NCBI RefSeq assembly: GCF_038007305.1
Contig: NZ_JBBOWV010000001.1
Coordinates: 2,842,501 to 2,906,500, forward strand
DNA length: 64,000 nucleotides
Origin: Solibacillus sp. FSL W7-1436
GTDB taxonomy: Bacteria; Bacillota; Bacilli; Bacillales_A; Planococcaceae
Direction of reading: 5' to 3'
In this document: positions 52,342 through 61,008 of the stretch, one piece after another
Layout: each line of letters starts with the position of its first letter
Numbering within the stretch: position 1 is the first letter of the stretch
Program-made: the position numbers and the translations under genes
Notes under the pieces: generated by a model
Databases searched by the model: none
Told to the model about the DNA's origin: nothing
Seen by the model: the letters and a program-made list of their open reading frames with translations, nothing else

Positions 52342-54336
52342 TTGAAGAACAACAATAAAAAAGTCGAACAATTGCAGCAGTTTACTACGAAAGATGAAGG
52401 TCAGCCGCTGACAACGAACCATGGATTAAAGTTGACGAATGACGAGCATTCATTAACGATAGGTGAACGTGGTCCAACAATAATGGAGGATTTTCATTTC
52501 CGTGAAAAAATGACCCATTTCGACCATGAACGTATTCCGGAACGAGTTGTACATGCACGAGGTTCAGGGGCTCATGGGATATTTGAAAGTTATGGCGATG
52601 CATCAGATATAACGATGGCTCATTTTTTAGGAGAGAAAGGCCGCCAAACACCTGTCTTTGTTCGATTTTCAACAGTAGCAGGATCACGAGGCTCAGCAGA
52701 AACAGTGCGTGATGTACGTGGATTTGCAACAAAATTTTATACAGAAGAAGGGAACTACGATTTAGTTGGAAACAATATCCCGATTTTCTTCATTCAAGAT
52801 GCAATTAAATTCCCGGATTTAATCCATGCAGTTAAACCGGAGCCACATAATGAAATTCCTCAAGCGCAAAGTGCCCATGATACATTTTGGGATTTTGTCG
52901 TAAGCAATGAAGAAACCGCACATATGACAATGTGGAAAATGTCTGACCGATCGATTCCAAGAAGTTTCCGTACGATGGAAGGGTTTGGTGTAAATACTTT
53001 CCGTTTTGTCAACGCCAAAGGGGAAGCCCACTTCGTTAAATTCCATTGGAAACCTGTATTTGGTGCTCATTCTTTAGTATGGGATGAAGCTCAAAAAATC
53101 GCAGGGAAAGATCCGGACTTTAATCGCCGCGACCTTTTCGATAATATTGAAGCCGGAAATTATCCGGAATATGAACTTGCTGTGCAGCTTATTCCACAAG
53201 ATGATGAGTTCAAATTTGATTTCGATATTTTGGACCCGACAAAAATTTGGCCGGAAGAACTGATTCCGCTTCGCAAACTCGGAAAAATGACATTGAATCG
53301 AAATACGGATAACTTTTTTGCAGAAACGGAACAGATTGCATTCCATGTGGGACATGTCGTACCGGGAATCGATTTTTCGAACGATCCTTTATTACAAGGA
53401 CGCTTATTCTCCTACACAGACACACAACTGATTCGATTAGGCGGACCAAACTTCCATGAGTTGCCGATCAATCGTCCAGTCTGCCCATTCCATAATAATC
53501 AGCGTGACGGGTATGGACGTATGACGATCAATAAGGGACGCGTTGCATACGGAAAAAACAGTCTGCAAAACAATACACCGCATGTTGTGACGCAAAAAGA
53601 AGGCGGCTATGCTCATTACCAGGAAAAAATCGAAGGGCGCAAAGTGCGTGCCCGAAGCTTATCGTTTGAAGATCATTATAGCCAGGCGCGTCAATTCTGG
53701 TTAAGCCAGACAGATGTGGAAAAGCAGCATATTATTAATGCTTTCAGTTTTGAGCTGGGTAAAGTAGAAACAATTGAAATCCGTAAAGCTGCAGTCGATA
53801 TGTTTGCTCGCGTCGACCGTGCAATGGTTGAGCAAATTGCACAAAATATCGGTGTTACACCACCAGATGAATCAATCCAGCAAGTTGAAGATCAACAGCC
53901 ATCAGATGCTGTGAGTATCTTAAAAAATCAGGTACCATTCTTGAAATCGAAAAAAGTCGGTATCATTGTCGATACAAACAGCAATTTGGAAGAACTGGTC
54001 ATGCCTTTGGAAAACGAAGGTGTTACAGTTGAGCTGATCAGCGATAAGCAAGGAAGAATCGGTGAGCGTGAAATTGATCATACGCTGGCAACGGCCGATC
54101 CTGTACTTTATGATGGTCTAATTGTTGCCGCAACTTTCGATAGTGTCGTTCCTAAACGAAAAGTACAACGATTTGCCGATGAGATTTTCAACCACTATAA
54201 AGCATTAGGGTATGCTTCAGCTGAAATTTTGGATAAAGACTATGCTCATGCGCCGGGTGTCGTAGCAGGTATTTCGGATTTTGTGGAAGCATTGAAAAAA
54301 GGCCGCCACTTTGACCGAACAGATGCAACGGGTTGA
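52342..54336 (+). CDS. katE: catalase, large-subunit HPII/KatE type
   Basis: The 664-residue haem catalase has the clade-2 layout: catalytic His in RVVHARGSGAHG (about residue 73), Asn in the LVGNNIPIFFIQD segment, the haem-ligand Tyr in RLFSYTDTQLIRLG, and a C-terminal flavodoxin/DJ-1-like domain (about 520-664) that small catalases lack. It matches Bacillus KatE in layout. The TTG start follows GAGGAGG at 7 nt. A PerR-like box is about 150 nt upstream; only a poor sigma-B match (GGGTAG) was seen. The 21-bp array begins 32 nt after its stop codon. Confidence 0.95.
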   Translation: MKNNNKKVEQLQQFTTKDEGQPLTTNHGLKLTNDEHSLTIGERGPTIMEDFHFREKMTHFDHERIPERVVHARGSGAHGIFESYGDASDITMAHFLGEKGRQTPVFVRFSTVAGSRGSAETVRDVRGFATKFYTEEGNYDLVGNNIPIFFIQDAIKFPDLIHAVKPEPHNEIPQAQSAHDTFWDFVVSNEETAHMTMWKMSDRSIPRSFRTMEGFGVNTFRFVNAKGEAHFVKFHWKPVFGAHSLVWDEAQKIAGKDPDFNRRDLFDNIEAGNYPEYELAVQLIPQDDEFKFDFDILDPTKIWPEELIPLRKLGKMTLNRNTDNFFAETEQIAFHVGHVVPGIDFSNDPLLQGRLFSYTDTQLIRLGGPNFHELPINRPVCPFHNNQRDGYGRMTINKGRVAYGKNSLQNNTPHVVTQKEGGYAHYQEKIEGRKVRARSLSFEDHYSQARQFWLSQTDVEKQHIINAFSFELGKVETIEIRKAAVDMFARVDRAMVEQIAQNIGVTPPDESIQQVEDQQPSDAVSILKNQVPFLKSKKVGIIVDTNSNLEELVMPLENEGVTVELISDKQGRIGEREIDHTLATADPVLYDGLIVAATFDSVVPKRKVQRFADEIFNHYKALGYASAEILDKDYAHAPGVVAGISDFVEALKKGRHFDRTDATG

Positions 54337-54368
54337 TTCTTTAATGTTGTACATTGTTGAGAAGTGAT

Positions 54369-54554
54369 TTTATTAGAAAAGTCCAAGCTTTTATTAGAAG
54401 AATTGAACAGGATATTCGAACATTCGCGTGCTTTATTTGAATAGTAGAAGCGCTTATTAGAAAAAGTAGTCTTTTTATTAGAACATCTCATTTTTATTGG
54501 AATATTTTTCGGGATATTAGAATAACGGAGCACTTTATTAGAAAATCAACCTCA
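54369..54554. repeat. 21-bp periodic repeat array, nine units
   Basis: The word TATTNGAA starts at 54371, 54392, 54413, 54434, 54455, 54476, 54495, 54515 and 54536, so the spacing is 21, 21, 21, 21, 21, 19, 20 and 21 bp. Each unit has a conserved TTTATTAGAA-like head and a variable tail of about 11 bp. The array lies between the katE stop and its terminator, so it would be part of the katE 3' untranslated RNA. One DNA face every two helical turns would be presented. Confidence 0.85.
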
Positions 54555-54581
54555 CACAATCGTGACCGCATAACAACACAG

Positions 54582-54619
54582 AAAAGCATTTTTCTCATTA
54601 GGGGAAAAATGCTTTTTTT
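54582..54619 (+). terminator. terminator downstream of katE and the array
   Basis: AAAAGCATTTTTC pairs with GAAAAATGCTTTT, followed by more T. Confidence 0.85.
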
Positions 54620-54770
54620 GTAGCTAAGTTTCAATGTATATCCCTATTTTCCTACCTGCTTTCTAAAAAATGAATATTTGGAATAATAAAAAATTGTAAT
54701 AACAGTATGTTATAATATAAAAATTGTAGTTGATTTATAGCGAAGGGGGAACTCCAGGGAAAAATCAAAA

Positions 54771-54812
54771 AGGCTATAATAATCGAAAAATTCAAAATGG
54801 GGAATATAGCCT
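54771..54812 (+). other. leader hairpin upstream of ykvI
   Basis: AGGCTATA (54771-54778) and TATAGCCT (54805-54812) are perfect complements 59 nt before the ykvI start. The leader from a TATAAT near 54712 would be about 150 nt. The function is unknown. Confidence 0.35.
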
Positions 54813-54870
54813 AAGTAATTATTTTAATAAAATACATATTGATCGATGGATTAAAAGGGGAGTTAGACGT

Positions 54871-55926
54871 GTGAAAAATATATTGAAAATTGCAAGCGCT
54901 TTTATTGGCGTGATCGTAGGCGCAGGATTCGCTTCAGGACAAGAAATACTGCAATACTTTACAAGCTTTGGAATACTCGGGATATTCGGAGCTATTTTAT
55001 CAACGGTACTGTTTTCGGGTATTGGTATGCTGTTAGTATGGCTTGGCAGTTATACAAAAACGACCTCCCATAAAGACGTGATTTACAGAATTAGCGGGCG
55101 ATATCTTGGAACGGTCATCGATTTTATACTTATTTTTACGTTGTTTGGCGTAGGTGTCGTGATGTTAGCTGGAGCCGGTTCGAATTTAAATCAACAGTTT
55201 GGGTTACCGGTTTTTGTAGGTACGACTCTTATGACAATACTCGTATTACTAACAGGGTTTTTGAAAGTAAATCGGGTTGTTGCAATTATAGGAAGTATTA
55301 CACCGGTTCTCATTATTTTTGTTATATTTATTTCGATTTACAGTTTTCTAACGATGAGCGGAACTTTTGCATCGTTAAACGATATAGCGCAAGCAACACC
55401 GACTACTCTACCAAACTGGTTCATTTCCAGTATTAATTACGTGTCATTTAATATCGCAGTTGGAGCTTCGATGTCCATTGTGATGGGCGGAGCTGAAAAA
55501 AGTCCAAAAACAGCAGCGATCGGCGGTTTGGTTGGAGGTCTTATTTTAGGGGTTCTCATTCTATTGATGCATTTAGCTATTTTCTCGAAAATCGAAGAGG
55601 TTGGTACGTTGGATATGCCAATGCTGGGAATTGTGAGTAATTTATCACCAACATTGGGTATTATCATGTCATTAGTTATTTTCGGTATGATTTATAATAC
55701 AGCGGTCGGAATGTTCTTTTCTTTCTCAGCACGTTTTGCGGAATCAGGAACACAGAAATTTAAAACATTCTTTACAATTACAATGATTGTAGGTTATTTG
55801 GCTAGTTTTGTAGGCTTTACTGGTCTGGTTAGTTATTTTTATCCTCTAATCGGTTATCTGGGCATAATCCTCATTCTTGCTTTAGTGGCAGCGCCATTTA
55901 TTATTAAGAAACAAGAAGCAAGATAA
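54871..55926 (+). CDS. ykvI: YkvI-family membrane protein
   Basis: The 351-residue protein has ten membrane helices; the start KNILKIASAFIGVIVGAGFASGQEILQYF and the VAVGASMS/MGGAEKSPKTAA region resemble Bacillus YkvI, a transporter-like protein of the APC superfamily with unknown substrate. The frame is open from 54730, but the GTG at 54871 is 8 nt after AAAGGGGAG and starts the family-like sequence, so the upstream 47 codons are leader. A terminator follows. Confidence 0.88.
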   Translation: MKNILKIASAFIGVIVGAGFASGQEILQYFTSFGILGIFGAILSTVLFSGIGMLLVWLGSYTKTTSHKDVIYRISGRYLGTVIDFILIFTLFGVGVVMLAGAGSNLNQQFGLPVFVGTTLMTILVLLTGFLKVNRVVAIIGSITPVLIIFVIFISIYSFLTMSGTFASLNDIAQATPTTLPNWFISSINYVSFNIAVGASMSIVMGGAEKSPKTAAIGGLVGGLILGVLILLMHLAIFSKIEEVGTLDMPMLGIVSNLSPTLGIIMSLVIFGMIYNTAVGMFFSFSARFAESGTQKFKTFFTITMIVGYLASFVGFTGLVSYFYPLIGYLGIILILALVAAPFIIKKQEAR

Positions 55927-55955
55927 TTTGATGAATAAATAAGGCATTATAAAGT

Positions 55956-55993
55956 AGCTACCATTTTCTCTTTTTGAAAATGGTGGCTTTTTT
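55956..55993 (+). terminator. terminator of ykvI
   Basis: AGCTACCATTTTC pairs with GAAAATGGTGGCT (one G-T pair), followed by six T. Confidence 0.85.
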
Positions 55994-56018
55994 GGCTATT
56001 GCAGTTTTAAATCGTATG

Positions 56019-56031
56019 ATATGTCACATAT
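56019..56031. promoter_or_regulatory. palindrome next to the XRE gene promoter
   Basis: ATATGTCACATAT is a perfect palindrome around a central C, 2 nt before a TTGACT (56034-56039) that may be the -35 of the XRE operon. It is a candidate operator for that regulator. Confidence 0.45.
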
Positions 56032-56150
56032 AATTGACTAAGTTAATATATATGTTACACCATTATTATAAGGTATTTTTATCCTAATTGAATTTTGCCA
56101 GCAAATTCAGCATCGTGACATCCAAATTTTCAGGAAGGAGGCCTTTTCAT

Positions 56151-56369
56151 ATGAAAGATGTTCAAATAAATAACAGTGTGAAATTACGAAGAACGGAATT
56201 GGGCAATTTAACACAAAGTGATTTAGCAAAGCAAGTTGGTGTCACAAGGCAAACGATGAATTTAATCGAAGCGCAAAAGTATAATCCTACAATTAAAGTA
56301 TGCTTGTTGATTGCAAATGCACTGGATACTTCAATTGAAAAATTGTTTTGGATGGAGGAAGAATTATGA
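56151..56369 (+). CDS. small XRE-family transcriptional regulator
   Basis: The 72-residue protein is a bare Cro/CI helix-turn-helix (NSVKLRRTELGNLTQSDLAKQVGVTRQTMNLIE), without a sensing domain. The ATG at 56151 follows GGAAGGAGG; 21 codons upstream in the frame are not needed. It overlaps the next gene by 4 nt (ATGA). Such regulators often control the membrane proteins encoded with them. Confidence 0.88.
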   Translation: MKDVQINNSVKLRRTELGNLTQSDLAKQVGVTRQTMNLIEAQKYNPTIKVCLLIANALDTSIEKLFWMEEEL

Positions 56370-56728
56370 AAAAGATATTCACCTATATCCCGGTTCTTTG
56401 CAGTATTATTGTAATTTTATTTATTGAAAGTTCGTTATTGAAGTGGATTTTGCTAGTAGTAATCGGTTGTTTAATGATATTTGCGAAATATAAAAGAAGT
56501 AAATTAACGGGCGAAGAATTCGAATTTGATGATCGCGTAAACGCAAATATTTCCAAATGGTCATTACGAAGCATGTTCGTTTTAAATACCCTGCTTATAA
56601 TAATCTTGGTTATTGGCAGCAAAGGGGATTTGGAGTGGGCGATAAATATTGAATGGATTTTGGTGTATTTGGTAGTTACACTTTGCATTCCATTCTATAT
56701 TATTCCGGCTGTTATAAAAAACTATTAG
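56366..56728 (+). CDS. membrane protein, DUF2178/DUF3796-like
   Basis: The 120-residue protein has four membrane helices and a middle loop with FDDRVNANISKWS, resembling the DERV-type motif of DUF2178/DUF3796 membrane proteins found beside small XRE regulators. The ATG at 56366 overlaps the regulator stop and is 7 nt after TGGAGG. The role is unknown; it may be a membrane-stress or resistance-related protein. Confidence 0.7.
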   Translation: MKKIFTYIPVLCSIIVILFIESSLLKWILLVVIGCLMIFAKYKRSKLTGEEFEFDDRVNANISKWSLRSMFVLNTLLIIILVIGSKGDLEWAINIEWILVYLVVTLCIPFYIIPAVIKNY

Positions 56729-56739
56729 GGGGATGGGAA

Positions 56740-57018
56740 ATGGAGATGAATTTGGTTATAGTCGGCTTGGTATTTGTAGTGCTGGGTTATTTAGTCGGTG
56801 TTAAAAAATTTACTTGGCTATTAGCAGGTTATAATGAAAAGCGAGTAAAAGATAAAAATAAATTGGCTCTCCTTGTCGGTGGCACATTTGCTTTACTAGG
56901 TATAGGAATCGCTATAAGCGGATTTGCAGGCATACAACAAGCAGAAACGATTATGTTTGTAGCAATAGGAATCATTTTGCTTGAGTTGGTTTATGTTAAC
57001 GTAAAAATGGTTGAATAA
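56740..57018 (+). CDS. DUF3784 membrane protein
   Basis: The 92-residue protein has three membrane helices and the DUF3784 pattern VGVKKFTWLLAGYNEKRVKDKNKLA. The ATG at 56740 follows AGGGGGATG; the open frame reaching 56653 overlaps the preceding gene and is not used. It is third in the XRE operon. DUF3784 proteins have no known function. Confidence 0.82.
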   Translation: MEMNLVIVGLVFVVLGYLVGVKKFTWLLAGYNEKRVKDKNKLALLVGGTFALLGIGIAISGFAGIQQAETIMFVAIGIILLELVYVNVKMVE

Positions 57019-57022
57019 ATTT

Positions 57023-57060
57023 AACCCGGCTCCTTTATATACTTGGAAGAGCCGGGTGTT
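57023..57060. terminator. bidirectional terminator
   Basis: AACCCGGCTC pairs with GAGCCGGGT (57048-57056), followed by T; it also ends the convergent yndJ operon. Confidence 0.8.
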
Positions 57061-57061
57061 T

Positions 57062-58612
57062 TTATTTTTTCCGTATTTGATAATCAATATGTAAAAACGT
57101 TATACCAAATAGTGTCATCTGATGGGTTGCGGTAAGGGTTCCTTTTTGTTCCATAATCACAAAATACTCATGTAACGGAAGTTTGAATACATAGAATCCG
57201 ATCGCCAAATATGTACCGGCATCGCCTTGTCCATCACTTGTTAAGTACAGTGCGCGGTCTTTTACGGAAAGCTGCAGTATACCGTGCATCGAAGAGAAGG
57301 GCAGAGGCAAAGCGATATTCATATAGGTATTGGATGCATCATGATGCTTTGAGTAGATGGCATTGAATACCGGGTCACCATTGATTGATCTTTGCCAGAC
57401 GCGCGGTTTTTCCCGGCCATCTTGTTGCGGATCAACTTGCCAGATTTCTCCGTCCATCACAATCGTTTTTGAAGAAAACGGTAAATTCAGCTGTCCCAAT
57501 TTCCTGCTAATGAACTGATACACAAAAGCAAAAGGTTTAAACCATGTAGCCCATTGAACAGACGCTTTTAATTCAAATTGTGTAGTACGTTCATAAAACG
57601 CACTAACAAGTTCAGGAATTGCTTCTTTATTGATATATGATGACATATCATCTACCAGTCCTTGTGACGGTTTGTTTGTTGGTGAAAATCGCCCGCGGAT
57701 TCCGCTTATCGGGAATGTATAGTCGAGGTGCTTTGACGACGGCAGCAATAAGCTCCAAGCGATCACTACAGAGATTCCAAATCCTAAACAATTTAAAAGC
57801 CCGTGGAAGTTCAGCATATCCGGAATGTCTACAAGATTCGTTCCTGTTAAATTGCTGTATGCGTATAAAAACGACCAAATTATTGTAAAGCATAATGTCA
57901 GAAATGCCAGGCGAATGAACAGACGCTGCACACGCGGCAATGGCCATTTCATAACAAAAAAGCTAATGCTGAAAATGGCGAGTACATATAAGCTAACCGA
58001 AATGATTTCAACGATTCTTGAGAAGGTGATTCCGACAGCTACTAACATTGGTCCTGCAGCGATAACCGCGCAGCAAAACTTGTAATAGCGGGTCATATGA
58101 AGACGTCCAATCAATCCGACTGTAATGCATAGCAGAAAGGCGGAATAATGAAAATGAATAGCGGTCAGCCATGTAATAATCGGACTGAATCCTGTATCGA
58201 ACTGAAGATGGAATGCCAAAAACCACAGTGCACCCATCACAATATAAACTAGACCGATATCGATCATTATTTCAGCTGTATTGACAAAGCCTCTTCGCAA
58301 AAACCGGTTGACCCCATGGGAGGCAACGATAAGCGTACTTAGTAAGTAGGTAAGTACACAAAGCAGAATGAGGAAATCATTTTGCGTGAAATACAGTACA
58401 GTAACTGCAAGCTGTCCGGTTGCTATAATAAGTCTTTGCCAGTTTCTCAGTGAAACCAGCTGTTCCACCATGACGGGTACAAAGAGAAGTTGAGCCAGCG
58501 TCAAATAATAATACATAGATGTCTGTTCGTTAAATAACAGAAGCCAGATCATACAGACAATGCCAATGATTGTTAATGGCCTACTGAGCACATGGCGTAA
58601 ATTGACCAGCAT
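57062..58612 (-). CDS. yndJ: YndJ-family membrane protein
   Basis: The 516-residue protein has about ten membrane helices (1-320) and a soluble C-terminal domain (about 330-516) similar to the DUF4166-like part of Bacillus YndJ (conserved HFHYSAFLLC and MLNFHGLLNCLGF). The function is not known. It overlaps the upstream DUF4166 gene by 32 nt, so it is part of a three-gene operon with that gene and the SRPBCC-DoxX gene. Confidence 0.85.
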   Translation of the reverse strand: MLVNLRHVLSRPLTIIGIVCMIWLLLFNEQTSMYYYLTLAQLLFVPVMVEQLVSLRNWQRLIIATGQLAVTVLYFTQNDFLILLCVLTYLLSTLIVASHGVNRFLRRGFVNTAEIMIDIGLVYIVMGALWFLAFHLQFDTGFSPIITWLTAIHFHYSAFLLCITVGLIGRLHMTRYYKFCCAVIAAGPMLVAVGITFSRIVEIISVSLYVLAIFSISFFVMKWPLPRVQRLFIRLAFLTLCFTIIWSFLYAYSNLTGTNLVDIPDMLNFHGLLNCLGFGISVVIAWSLLLPSSKHLDYTFPISGIRGRFSPTNKPSQGLVDDMSSYINKEAIPELVSAFYERTTQFELKASVQWATWFKPFAFVYQFISRKLGQLNLPFSSKTIVMDGEIWQVDPQQDGREKPRVWQRSINGDPVFNAIYSKHHDASNTYMNIALPLPFSSMHGILQLSVKDRALYLTSDGQGDAGTYLAIGFYVFKLPLHEYFVIMEQKGTLTATHQMTLFGITFLHIDYQIRKK

Positions 58613-59198
58613 ACATCATCATCCTTCCAATGAGGTCATTATAGATGGAGACATGTATCGTATACATATCCTTCGTATCGTCATACCCTTCCGTTACAAC
58701 AACTCGGCCTGTCAGTTTCTTTGGCAAGCCAACTTCTTTCCGACCGATAACGACACGCTGTTCTGAAGAGCGGATCATTAAGAAACCGTCCTTTGTAACA
58801 TCCATTTGTAAATCCGAGTAGAACAATGCCGGATCCCCTAAATAATCCTTTACGATTTGCCGTTCCAGATCGACAGTCATCGTTGCATTGAACTTACGTG
58901 TTGCCTGTGGGAAATGGAAAGTACGCTCCCAATAGACTTCGGCTTCCTTTTCATTGTTCATTCTTGCGGTATTCGTTATTGTAAAAGGTATTTCCTCGCC
59001 GTACTCGGGAAAAAGGAAGTTTGTTTTCGTAAACAAATGATACATCGGTCGTAAAAAACATGGTCCTGAATGAATAACTTGCATTGTTCCTTGTGCATGA
59101 AAAGGCTGTCCTAATGGGAGGCGATACCTTTCCTGCAGTTTTGGGTGCAGTCTGTTAAAGTTTTCTGCCAGCAATGTTTCGTAGATCATATTAAGCAC
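58581..59198 (-). CDS. DUF4166 domain protein
   Basis: The 205-residue protein begins MIYETLLAENFNRLHPKLQERY and has the DUF4166 layout (FLRPMYHLFTKTNFLFPEYG, then YWERTFHFP and NDLIGRMMMYAGQFT). It lacks a signal peptide. It overlaps both neighbours, so translation of the three genes is coupled. In this group of genes DUF4166 and YndJ are often encoded together; the function may concern a lipid or membrane stress, which is inference. Confidence 0.85.
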   Translation of the reverse strand: MLNMIYETLLAENFNRLHPKLQERYRLPLGQPFHAQGTMQVIHSGPCFLRPMYHLFTKTNFLFPEYGEEIPFTITNTARMNNEKEAEVYWERTFHFPQATRKFNATMTVDLERQIVKDYLGDPALFYSDLQMDVTKDGFLMIRSSEQRVVIGRKEVGLPKKLTGRVVVTEGYDDTKDMYTIHVSIYNDLIGRMMMYAGQFTPCAQ

Positions 59199-60099
59199 CT
59201 CTTTTTCGTTTGCAGAATTTTGCTGTCGGTAATTCTTTTGCCAGCAGTAATGCGACTATTGAAGCAATCCATAAGCCAATGTTGAAGGTAACAACATTAA
59301 ATGGTGCGGTTGCAACTGAAGGCGCAGCTATAATTGCGCTTAATGTAAGCAATGGGAATAATAAAATTTGTGCTTTTAGCAGCAGTGGTTGCAATTTCGG
59401 GACTAAAAAGAGTAATCCGATCATCATTTCCAAAATACCTACCCAAATAATAGCCGTTGATGCTTGACCAAACGTTAGCGGTGACAGTTCCATCAGCATA
59501 TCAATTTCAAGCGGATGCTTCATCAGCACTTTCGGAATGAGACCTTGATAGAGCCAAATGAAACTGAATAGGAAGCACAGTAAATAATAGCTGAAAAATC
59601 TTCGATATTGGGTTGCCGGTTTTTCGCCGGTTTCAATCCATCTCGCCAGGACATTGAAACTTAATGCAGTTGCCCAGCCGATAACAGGGCGGAACAGCAA
59701 ATCAAATAATTGCCCGAATCGACCGAACCGGACGTCATAGTCATACTGGGTCAGAAAGGTTACACGGTCCCCATTCGGGATATATTGCCAGTAGCCGCGT
59801 CCTTCCTTGATCGGGGAAATGAGTTGCGGTGTCCCGAAATGGAGTGAGGAGGTTTTTATACCACTTGCCTTTTCATGTGTACCTTTACTTTCACCCCAAC
59901 CCGCTACTGACAGGCCCGGCATTATTTTAGTTGTATATGTAAAAGTTTGAGGCGCGTCCTCATGCTGTTTTTCATTGTAGGTGATGGATGTGAAACGTAA
60001 ATCCCATTGTTCATGAAGGTCGGGCTGCTGTGTATAATGCCATACTTCTTCAATCGAGCTGTCTATTACGGTTTCCACATAAATCGGATTTTTCTTCAA
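59191..60099 (-). CDS. SRPBCC–DoxX-like fusion membrane protein
   Basis: The 302-residue protein joins an N-terminal SRPBCC (START-like) ligand-binding domain (about 1-150; NPIYVETVIDSSIEEVWHYTQQPD) to a C-terminal DoxX-like domain of four helices (about 165-302). The TTG start at 60099 follows GAGGAG; the ATG at 60144 is not preceded by a ribosome binding site. It is first in the operon with DUF4166 and yndJ. A membrane protein with a lipid/ligand pocket is suggested. Confidence 0.82.
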   Translation of the reverse strand: MKKNPIYVETVIDSSIEEVWHYTQQPDLHEQWDLRFTSITYNEKQHEDAPQTFTYTTKIMPGLSVAGWGESKGTHEKASGIKTSSLHFGTPQLISPIKEGRGYWQYIPNGDRVTFLTQYDYDVRFGRFGQLFDLLFRPVIGWATALSFNVLARWIETGEKPATQYRRFFSYYLLCFLFSFIWLYQGLIPKVLMKHPLEIDMLMELSPLTFGQASTAIIWVGILEMMIGLLFLVPKLQPLLLKAQILLFPLLTLSAIIAAPSVATAPFNVVTFNIGLWIASIVALLLAKELPTAKFCKRKRGA

Positions 60100-60283
60100 T
60101 ACATTCAGCTCCTCTATCAAAATATAAAAATATATTGTACTCATTCATCATACCTTAATATTTCTTCTGTGATCAGTCAGAATTTAAAGTGAATGAATTT
60201 GCGGAATAAATGTTAATCTCTTACATTATTAAGTATTATAATAAAGGATAGTGTTTAAGTAACCAATTTTAAAGGAGGAAGCA

Positions 60284-60916
60284 ATGGACTTTATTTTGGA
60301 TTATAAGTGGTTTTTCCTTATTACTGCCGAAGTTGTTTTCTGGGTATGTGCGATTGCTTTTTTGCTGTTGCGCTACTGGTTTCAACTGAACAAGCTGAGC
60401 TTACTCGTCTTTATTATTTTTATCCTGAATGATTTATGGATTGCACTTTTGGCTTATTTCGATTATCAGCGAACAGGTGAATTTTCGATTTATCAAATTA
60501 TCATCGTCATCGTTATTGTGTACGCGATGACATTCGGGAAATCCGACTTTAAAAAGCTCGATGCCTTTATTAAAAGGTGGGTGGCTAATAAACGTGGGGA
60601 ACCGATCGATAAATCACTCCAACCTGTTAAACTGTATGGGAAGGCCTATGCAATACAAGAATGGAAGCAATTTGCGTTACATTTCGTCGTTTTTATCATT
60701 GTTCATATAGGATTTGCTATTGGAGTTGGCTTTTCAGACAGTTTACAGCAAATACCACTGAGTGATTTTTTCGGAATGTGGTTTGATGACGAGAGCGGAA
60801 ATTTCCCATTTGACAATGAAGGGATCAATAAATTCAGTCAGGTATGGCTAATTATTCTTGCCATTGATTTTGTCATTACATTATCGTATACACTATTTCC
60901 GAAAAAGAAATCATAG
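60284..60916 (+). CDS. integral membrane protein, unknown
   Basis: The 210-residue protein has about five membrane helices (near 10-30, 37-57, 67-86, 128-150, 185-203) and a soluble loop (88-125). AAAGGAGGAA precedes the ATG. It vaguely resembles integral inner-membrane proteins such as YmcC in Bacillus, but I cannot assign it. A weak terminator follows. Confidence 0.65.
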   Translation: MDFILDYKWFFLITAEVVFWVCAIAFLLLRYWFQLNKLSLLVFIIFILNDLWIALLAYFDYQRTGEFSIYQIIIVIVIVYAMTFGKSDFKKLDAFIKRWVANKRGEPIDKSLQPVKLYGKAYAIQEWKQFALHFVVFIIVHIGFAIGVGFSDSLQQIPLSDFFGMWFDDESGNFPFDNEGINKFSQVWLIILAIDFVITLSYTLFPKKKS

Positions 60917-60929
60917 ACGAAATTTTTTG

Positions 60930-60972
60930 AACCAAACCTATTGAATATAACCAATATGCTTGGTTCTTTTTA
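60930..60972 (+). terminator. weak intrinsic terminator
   Basis: AACCAA and TTGGTT with an inner TATTG/CAATA pair, followed by TTTTT. Confidence 0.6.
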
Positions 60973-61008
60973 ATAAGAAACCATTCTTTAGTATAGGAGC
61001 TGTATAAA

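Noticed and set aside
54246-54533. 95-codon minus-strand ORF with SNK heptads
   Set aside because: It is a by-product of the 21-bp array read in a frame without stops. It overlaps the katE 3' end and has no ribosome binding site; codon usage is that of a repeat.
54369-54554. CRISPR-like array
   Set aside because: Period of 21 bp with a 10-bp conserved head is too short for repeats plus spacers, units are degenerate, and no cas gene is near.
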